In this document: positions 21,975-29,410 of the stretch, one piece after another
Layout of the letters: each line of letters starts with the position of its first letter
Position numbering within the stretch: the first letter of the stretch is position 1
Origin: Sphingomonas sp.
GTDB lineage: Bacteria > Pseudomonadota > Alphaproteobacteria > Sphingomonadales > Sphingomonadaceae
Assembly (NCBI GenBank): GCA_030824725.1
Contig: JAPJRE010000005.1
Span: 1 to 29,410, forward strand
Direction of reading: 5' to 3'
DNA: 29,410 bases
Position numbers and translations under genes: made by a program
The notes under the pieces: model-generated
What the model saw: only the letters and a program-made list of their open reading frames with translations
The model's database searches: none
Told to the model about the DNA's origin: nothing

Positions 21975-22757
21975 ATGCGGCATGAGATTATGGCCTGGTT
22001 GTTGCTGGGCTTGGGTTCGGTCCAAGACCAGCCAACGCCACCGCCTCCCCTGCAAGCTGACGACGCCGAGATCGTCGTCACGGGCTATCCGCCGCGATGC
22101 CGGGGGTGGGCCGACGATCCGCTGGACGCCATGACCCGGACGGCACCGAGCGGCGATTGGGTGTTCATCGTCGAGGATCCGCCGGGCGTGTACCGCTATC
22201 TGCGCAAGACCAGCGATGGCGCGGTCGGCCACACGACTCGCCTGAACCGCTGGCGGCGCGCCGGCGATCAGCTGCCCTCGTTCGTGTTTCGCCAACCCGC
22301 CGACGCTGCGCCCATGTGCATGGGCCGGCGCCTTGGGACACCCGAGGGCACCGTGCAGCTGCAACAGGAGCTCGATCCTGCACCATACCGATGCCGGACG
22401 GTGCGGTTCACCCTGTTCGTTGCGACCCGCAACGCCAAGGCGTGGCTGTGGCTCAACAACGCTGCCGCCAAGCCGGTTCTGGTGCCGGTCGAGGGCAACC
22501 ATGGCTGGATTCCGGCCAGCCTGGAATGGGGGCCGGTCAGCGCGGCATCACCCTGGCTCAGCTTCGGCGCGATCCTCCAGGATGGTGACCTCTGGCTCTA
22601 CGACCCCCGGCTTGAGGTACTTCGGGACGACCAGGTTTCGCGGAAGCGGCAGCGCCAGCAAGCCGCCTGCCGGCTGGAGGTCGAGCGCCAGGCCCAGCGG
22701 GCGCGATGGCAGCCGGGCGCGGTCGCGAAGGAGCGCGAGGCCGGTCGCACCAAATAG
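21975..22757 (+). CDS. Orphan, probably exported protein with EIVVTG motif, 260 aa
   Basis: I do not recognise this protein. The N-terminus (MRHEIMAWLLLGLGSVQDQ) is a short, weak signal-peptide candidate. A Pro-rich spacer (PTPPPPLQ) and the motif DDAEIVVTG at residues 29-37 follow; that motif recurs near the N-terminus of sphingomonad TonB-dependent receptors and other envelope proteins. The middle (residues 60-200) has several Trp residues and beta-like strands (WVFIVEDPPGVYRYL, RFTLFVATRNAKAWLWL), suggesting a beta-sandwich. The last 40 residues are highly charged and could form a coiled coil. Four cysteines occur (near 42, 115, 139 and 232). A GGGAGAGGGG site lies before the ATG. Codon use is somewhat less GC-biased than in the neighbours. 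Confidence 0.65.
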   Translation: MRHEIMAWLLLGLGSVQDQPTPPPPLQADDAEIVVTGYPPRCRGWADDPLDAMTRTAPSGDWVFIVEDPPGVYRYLRKTSDGAVGHTTRLNRWRRAGDQLPSFVFRQPADAAPMCMGRRLGTPEGTVQLQQELDPAPYRCRTVRFTLFVATRNAKAWLWLNNAAAKPVLVPVEGNHGWIPASLEWGPVSAASPWLSFGAILQDGDLWLYDPRLEVLRDDQVSRKRQRQQAACRLEVERQAQRARWQPGAVAKEREAGRTK

Positions 22758-22839
22758 CTGCCTGGGCCGATACGGCTCTGGCAACCTGCGGCGGGCGTCC
22801 TACATGCCGCCCGCAAGCACCGCCTGAGGAGACACCAGC

Positions 22840-23739
22840 ATGGCCGACGCCCCCGATCCCGCGAACAACCTTCCCGCCGGCTATGTTCCGCCCCAGGTGT
22901 GGGAATGGGCGCCGGGCAATGGCGGCCAGTTCGCCAACATCAACCGGCCGGTCTCGGGCGCGACGCACGAGAAGGAACTGCCGGTCGGCAAGCACCCGAT
23001 CCAGCTCTACTCGCTCGGCACCCCCAACGGGCAGAAGGTGACGATCCTGCTCGAGGAACTGCTCGCCGCCGGGCACGCAGGCGCCGAGTATGACGCGTGG
23101 AAGATCAACATCGGCGAAGGCGACCAGTTCGGCAGCGGCTTCGTCGCGATCAACCCCAATTCGAAGATCCCGGCGATGGTCGATCACTCGCTCAGCCCCG
23201 CGCTGCCGATTTTCGAGAGCGGCGCGATGATGATCCACTTGGCCGAGAAATTCGGCGCCTTCCTGCCGACCGATACGGCCAAGCGCGCGCAGACGCTGAG
23301 CTGGCTGATGTGGCAGATGGGCTCGGCACCGTTCCTCGGCGGCGGCTTCGGCCATTTCTTCGCCTATGCGCCGGTCAAGATCCAGTACGCGATCGATCGC
23401 TATGCGATGGAAGCCAAGCGCCAGCTCCACGTGCTCGACACGCATCTGGCGAACAACCGCTACATGGTGGGCGACGACTACACGATCGCCGACATGGCGA
23501 TCTTCCCCTGGTACGGCGCGGTGGTGCGCGGCGAGACCTATGCGGGCGCCGACGTGTTCCTGAATGCCCAGGAATATCCGAACCTGCTGCGCTGGGCCGC
23601 CGAAATCGCGACACGCGAGCCGGTGCGGCGCGGGCGGCTCGTCAATCGCGGCACCGGGCCGGAGGACCAGCGCGTCCCCGAACGTCACGACGCCAAGGAT
23701 ATCGACGTGGTGCTGGAGCGGATGCGCGCCACCGCCTGA
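22840..23739 (+). CDS. yghU: YghU-type glutathione transferase / disulfide-bond oxidoreductase
   Basis: A 299-aa glutathione-S-transferase-family protein of the Nu class, close to E. coli YghU, which has glutathione-dependent disulfide reductase activity. The N-terminal extension (YVPPQVWEWAPGNGGQFANINRPVSGATHEKELPVG) and the thioredoxin-fold start (HPIQLYSLGTPNGQKVTILLEELL) are nearly diagnostic. The fold continues with NPNSKIPAMVD and FESGAMMIHLAEKFG. The helical C-terminal domain holds HLANNRYMVGDDYTIADMAIFPWYG. A GAGGAG ribosome site precedes the ATG. It is probably cytoplasmic. The gene is followed by a GC-rich hairpin and then topA. Confidence 0.94.
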   Translation: MADAPDPANNLPAGYVPPQVWEWAPGNGGQFANINRPVSGATHEKELPVGKHPIQLYSLGTPNGQKVTILLEELLAAGHAGAEYDAWKINIGEGDQFGSGFVAINPNSKIPAMVDHSLSPALPIFESGAMMIHLAEKFGAFLPTDTAKRAQTLSWLMWQMGSAPFLGGGFGHFFAYAPVKIQYAIDRYAMEAKRQLHVLDTHLANNRYMVGDDYTIADMAIFPWYGAVVRGETYAGADVFLNAQEYPNLLRWAAEIATREPVRRGRLVNRGTGPEDQRVPERHDAKDIDVVLERMRATA

Positions 23740-23747
23740 TGCCGGCG

Positions 23748-23773
23748 CTCCCCTCCTGCATGCGGGAGGGGAG
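23748..23773 (+). terminator. GC-rich hairpin after yghU
   Basis: CTCCCCTCC (23748-23756) and GGAGGGGAG (23765-23773) form a perfect 9-bp stem around an 8-nt loop, starting 8 bp after the yghU stop. No U-tract follows, so it is not a textbook intrinsic terminator; it may still stop transcription or stabilise the yghU 3' end. Confidence 0.5.
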
Positions 23774-23845
23774 AGCAGGCTTGACGCACCGCAGCGTCGC
23801 CCCCCACCTTACACGCGTACACGTAGGGATCGGTCTAACCACTTC

Positions 23846-26443
<2,598 letters not shown>

Positions 26444-26460
26444 GGGGCGGCCTGTTAGCC

Positions 26461-26554
26461 GTCATCCCGACGAAAGTCGGGATCCATTCGCCACGACGTC
26501 TAGGCAGGAGCCGGGACGTTGAAGGCAATGGATCCCGGCTTCCGCCGGGATGAC
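26461..26554. repeat. 94-bp nested palindromic intergenic repeat after topA
   Basis: Two inverted 28-bp arms (26461-26488 and 26527-26554) match at 25 of 28 positions. Each arm also folds on itself: CCCGAC-GAAA-GTCGGG on the left and CCCGGC-TTCC-GCCGGG on the right. Two of the three arm differences are the two partners of one base pair in the small hairpin (A-T versus G-C); the third lies in its loop. The unit GTCATCCCG...CGGGATCCA resembles a repeat common in sphingomonad and related genomes. It begins 17 bp after the topA stop and may also act as a bidirectional terminator. Confidence 0.75.
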
Positions 26555-26637
26555 GGTGCTGGGGAGCGCATCGTCTCCGCTGAAGGACCCCACGGTTTCG
26601 GCTGGCAATTCCCCCCGAAAACCCCCACATCGCGGCC

Positions 26638-27402
26638 ATGGCTCCGCCACCTCCCTCGATCATCCGCGTCATCGACCTAGAGACCACCGGCGACAAGCCG
26701 CCCGTGCACGCCGTGTGCGAGATCGGCTGGCAGGACGTGGCGCTAGGGCCCGACGGCCGCTGGGAACTGCAGGGCGAGGGCGGCAATCGCCTCGTCAATC
26801 CGGGTCGGGGCATCCCGCCGCTGACCATGGCGATCCACCATATTCGCGACGAGGACGTCGCCGACGCGCCCTATTGGCACGACGTCGCGCGTCCGATCCT
26901 TGATCCCTGGCCGCGCCGCGTCGCGCTCGCCGCGCACCGCGCGACCTTCGAGGAGCAGTTCTGCACGCCTGCGCTCACCCGCGGCGCGGACTGGATCTGC
27001 ACCTGGAAATGCGCGCTGCGGCTGTGGCCGGACAGCCCGGGCTTCTCCAACCAGATGCTGCGCTACTGGCGCCGGCCCGAAGGGATGGAGCATGAGCGCG
27101 GGCTGCCGGCACACCGCGCTTTCCCCGACGCCTATGTGACCGCACACCACCTGCGCGACATGCTCAACGAGGCGAGCGTCGCGCAGCTGATAGAATGGTC
27201 CAGCCAGCCGGGGCTGCTGCCGCGGGTCCGCTACGGCCCCGATCGCGGCAAGGAGTGGAGCGAGATCTCCGAGGATTCACTGGAAGGCTTCCTCACCGAT
27301 CGCGACGAGGACGTGCGCTTCACCGCCGAGACCGAGCTTGCGCGCAGGCGGGGCGGGGCGCCGGTCGGGCGCGGGAGCGGGACGCAGCGGTTGCTCTTCT
27401 AA
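26638..27402 (+). CDS. exoX: ExoX-like DEDDh 3'-5' exonuclease with C-terminal extension
   Basis: A 254-aa exonuclease resembling E. coli exonuclease X (3'-5' DNA exonuclease in repair). Residues 10-17 VIDLETTG give Asp13 and Glu15. IPPLTMAIHHIRDEDVADAPYW and WICTWKCALRLWP are ExoX-like. HRAFPDAYVT supplies the catalytic His159 and last Asp164. In motif II the usual Asp (as in AHNASFD) is Glu105 in AHRATFEEQF, a substitution that may keep metal binding. About 65 extra residues follow the nuclease domain (VRYGPDRGKEWSEISEDSLEGFL...DEDVRFTAETEL), similar to a small domain often fused to ExoX-type nucleases. The ribosome site is weak. Confidence 0.85.
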   Translation: MAPPPPSIIRVIDLETTGDKPPVHAVCEIGWQDVALGPDGRWELQGEGGNRLVNPGRGIPPLTMAIHHIRDEDVADAPYWHDVARPILDPWPRRVALAAHRATFEEQFCTPALTRGADWICTWKCALRLWPDSPGFSNQMLRYWRRPEGMEHERGLPAHRAFPDAYVTAHHLRDMLNEASVAQLIEWSSQPGLLPRVRYGPDRGKEWSEISEDSLEGFLTDRDEDVRFTAETELARRRGGAPVGRGSGTQRLLF

Positions 27403-27405
27403 GAA

Positions 27406-27424
27406 CCTCCCCGTGCCGGGGAGG
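27406..27424 (+). terminator. GC-rich hairpin after the exonuclease gene
   Basis: CCTCCCCG (27406-27413) and CGGGGAGG (27417-27424) form a perfect 8-bp stem with a 3-nt loop, starting 3 bp after the stop codon. No U-tract follows. The 129-bp gap to ybgC also holds smaller GC-rich stems (for example GGGG-CAT-CCCC at 27502-27512) just before the AGGAGG ribosome site. Confidence 0.5.
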
Positions 27425-27531
27425 ATCTGCAAGGGCCGCGAGTCGGGAGGATGTGCAAAGTCCTTCCACCCACGAAAGGTTAGCCCCTTTGGGGTTCCGC
27501 TGGGGCATCCCCTCCGCTAGGAGGCCCGGTG

Positions 27532-27984
27532 ATGACCCGCAGCGACCAAGCCCCTGCCGGCCGGCTCGACGGCCGTGAGCACCGCTTTGCGCTGCGCGTC
27601 TATTTCGAGGACACCGATCTCACCGGTGTCGTCTACCACGCCAATTACCTGCGTTACCTGGAGCGCGCCCGATCGGACATGCTCGACTGCGGCGGTATCG
27701 ATCAGCGCGCCGTGTTCGAGGCGGGTGGCGGGGCCTATGCGGTCGCCGGGCTCGACATTCGCTATCGTGCGCCCGCGAAACTCGGCGACACGCTGGTGGT
27801 TGTCAGCAGATTGACCCGCCTGCGCGCCGCCGGGGTACATATTCAGCAACGAGTCATGCGGGACGAAACCATAGTCGCCGAGGCAACCGTGGAGGTGGCG
27901 TTCGTCGCCCCCGGCGGTCGCCCGCGGCGACAGCCGGCCGAATGGCTGGCCGCGTTCGAACCGCTCGTGTGGAAGGAAAGTTAA
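27532..27984 (+). CDS. ybgC: Tol-Pal-associated acyl-CoA thioesterase YbgC
   Basis: First gene of the Tol-Pal cluster. The 150-aa hotdog-fold thioesterase has the catalytic motif YFEDTDLTGVVYHANYLRYLERARSDML, with the active-site Asp in the DTD part and the following Tyr-His. The helix and strand order and ADIRYRAPAKLGD-like region (LDIRYRAPAKLGDTL) are normal for the family. YbgC hydrolyses short acyl-CoAs and is linked to phospholipid metabolism and the Tol system. The ATG at 27532 was chosen because a perfect AGGAGG lies 7 bp upstream; the adjacent in-frame GTG at 27529 is less favourable. Only 6 bp separate it from tolQ. Confidence 0.95.
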   Translation: MTRSDQAPAGRLDGREHRFALRVYFEDTDLTGVVYHANYLRYLERARSDMLDCGGIDQRAVFEAGGGAYAVAGLDIRYRAPAKLGDTLVVVSRLTRLRAAGVHIQQRVMRDETIVAEATVEVAFVAPGGRPRRQPAEWLAAFEPLVWKES

Positions 27985-27990
27985 GCGCCC

Positions 27991-28677
27991 ATGCCGTCCG
28001 TCACAACCGGTGCCGTCCTGTCGCCGATCCATCTGTTCCTCCAGGCCGACATCGTCGTGAAGCTGGTCATGATCGGCCTGCTGCTCGCCAGCCTGTGGAC
28101 CTGGACGATCATTGTCGGCTTCGCGCTGAAGGTGAGCGCGATCCGCAAGGAGATGCAGCGCTTCGAGACCGAATATCGCGAGGCCGATGACTTCGACGAA
28201 TTCCACCGCCGCGCCGCCGGCCGCGACCAGCCGATCGCGCGCGTGTTCGCCGCGGGGGTGAGCGAATGGCGCCGCTCGACCGCGGGCAAGACGATCGACC
28301 GCGAAGGCACGCGCGAGCGCCTCGCCACCGCGATGGGCGCGACGGTCGCGATGGAGATCGATCGCCTCTCCGACCGCCTGAACTTCCTCGCCACCGTCGG
28401 CTCGGTCGCCCCGTTCGTCGGCCTGTTCGGCACCGTCTGGGGCATCATGCGCAGCTTCACCGGCATTGCCGCCGCGCAGAGCTCGTCGCTCGCCGTGGTC
28501 GCGCCGGGCATTGCCGAGGCGCTGTTCGCCACCGCGATCGGCCTGTTCGCCGCCATCCCGGCGGTGATCGCCTATAACCGCTACAGCCATGCCGTGAACC
28601 GCGTCGAGGCGCGGCTCCATCGCTTCGCCGACGGCTTCCACGCGACGCTGAGCCGTCGCCTGGAGATGGAGGGCTAA
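27991..28677 (+). CDS. tolQ: Tol-Pal system proton-channel subunit TolQ
   Basis: A 228-aa inner-membrane protein that with TolR forms the proton-driven motor of the Tol-Pal system. It is needed for outer-membrane constriction at division and for envelope stability. One transmembrane helix lies near the N-terminus (about residues 22-44). A large cytoplasmic loop follows, and two further helices lie in the stretch FLATVGSVAPFVGLFGTVWGIM and GIAEALFATAIGLFAAIPAVIAYN. These are the conserved MotA/TolQ/ExbB motifs. The order ybgC-tolQ-tolR-tolA separates it from ExbB. Confidence 0.95.
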   Translation: MPSVTTGAVLSPIHLFLQADIVVKLVMIGLLLASLWTWTIIVGFALKVSAIRKEMQRFETEYREADDFDEFHRRAAGRDQPIARVFAAGVSEWRRSTAGKTIDREGTRERLATAMGATVAMEIDRLSDRLNFLATVGSVAPFVGLFGTVWGIMRSFTGIAAAQSSSLAVVAPGIAEALFATAIGLFAAIPAVIAYNRYSHAVNRVEARLHRFADGFHATLSRRLEMEG

Positions 28678-28681
28678 GCCG

Positions 28682-29122
<441 letters not shown>

Positions 29123-29135
29123 GGTGAGCGAGACC

Positions 29136-29410
29136 ATGGACCGTAGCGAGCGGATCGGGCTCGGCGTTTCCATCGCGGCGCATGCCGCGGTGTTCGCCGC
29201 GCTGACGCTCAGCTTTTTGAAAGCACCGCCGCAGGAGCCGCCCAAGGCGATTCCGATCGACATCTCGCTCGCCGACAAGGTGGGGCTGGAAAGCAGCGCG
29301 CCGGTACCGAGCCAGGAGGAACTGGCCGCCAAGAAGTCGCCGGTCGAGGCGCCGGTGGAGCCCGAGGCGGCGCCCGCCCCCGCGCCCGAGCCGCAGCCGC
29401 TCCCCAAGCC
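29136..29410 (+). CDS. tolA: Tol-Pal system protein TolA, N-terminal part (cut by window edge)
   Basis: Only the first 91 codons are present. The protein begins MDRSERIGLGVSIAAHAAVFAALTLSF, a single membrane anchor that includes the His of the TolQR-interacting SxxxH motif (SIAAH). It continues with a Pro/Ala/Glu-rich periplasmic stretch (EAPVEPEAAPAPAPEPQPLPK) that would lead into the long helical domain II. The ATG at 29136 is preferred because GAGGTGAG lies about 7 bp upstream; an in-frame GTG at 29124 is part of that ribosome site. The position after tolR supports the call. Confidence 0.88.
   Translation, partial: MDRSERIGLGVSIAAHAAVFAALTLSFLKAPPQEPPKAIPIDISLADKVGLESSAPVPSQEELAAKKSPVEAPVEPEAAPAPAPEPQPLPK

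Noticed and set aside
23781..23814. Promoter-like TTGACG upstream of topA
   Set aside because: The -35-like hexamer is good, but the nearest -10-like sequence (TTACAC) is 22 bp away, too far for a normal promoter.

Overview
The window is GC-rich chromosomal DNA from an alphaproteobacterium, most likely a Sphingomonas-type member of the Sphingomonadales. The grounds are a C4-pathway 5-aminolevulinate synthase (hemA), the PDH E2 sequence style, the ybgC-tolQRA order, several Tat-exported enzymes and the 'EIVVTG' motif in a secreted protein. It looks like normal core and niche chromosome: I see no rRNA or tRNA gene, CRISPR array, prophage, insertion sequence or plasmid origin. No gene inside the window is visibly broken; only the two edge genes are cut by the window.

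Layout. (1) 1-510, minus strand: N-terminal part of the pyruvate dehydrogenase E2 subunit, running off the left edge. (2) 640-4559: a universal-stress-type protein, an exported M28 metallopeptidase, and an OmpR-type response regulator with its EnvZ-like histidine kinase (ATGA overlap). (3) 4669-10416: a tight four-gene carbohydrate cassette. It encodes a Tat-exported glucose-fructose-oxidoreductase-like Gfo/Idh/MocA enzyme, a Tat-exported GH3 beta-glucosidase, a GntP-family gluconate permease and a Tat-exported SMP-30/gluconolactonase. Together they read as a periplasmic route from beta-glucosides via glucose and gluconolactone to imported gluconate. (4) 10447-12465: a Nudix hydrolase coupled to an extensin-like membrane-anchored protein, then a convergent unknown soluble protein. 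(5) 12466-13908: a 417-bp leader with inverted repeats, a secreted CHAP-domain protein, and a convergent Tat-lipoprotein MsrB; the two stop codons together form TGATCA. (6) 14044-16042: the betaine-lipid operon btaAB, preceded by three CTGTCAC-like half-sites spaced exactly 11 bp apart, which is the architecture of a PhoB box. (7) 16086-19170: a Uma2-type nuclease-fold protein, hemA (minus), a 56-aa small protein and murI (minus). (8) 19290-22757: plsY-dprA, an outer-membrane beta-barrel protein and an orphan secreted protein. (9) 22840-27402: yghU-type glutathione transferase, topA, a 94-bp nested palindromic repeat, and an ExoX-like exonuclease with a C-terminal extension. (10) 27532-29410: ybgC-tolQ-tolR-tolA (tolA cut by the right edge), the Tol-Pal envelope operon.

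The points most worth following up are the periplasmic glucoside-oxidation cassette, the putative Pho box in front of btaAB, and the palindromic repeat after topA, whose two arms differ by a compensatory base-pair change. Nothing here is clearly a wholly new system. Functional calls rest on reading motifs by eye; no database search was run.
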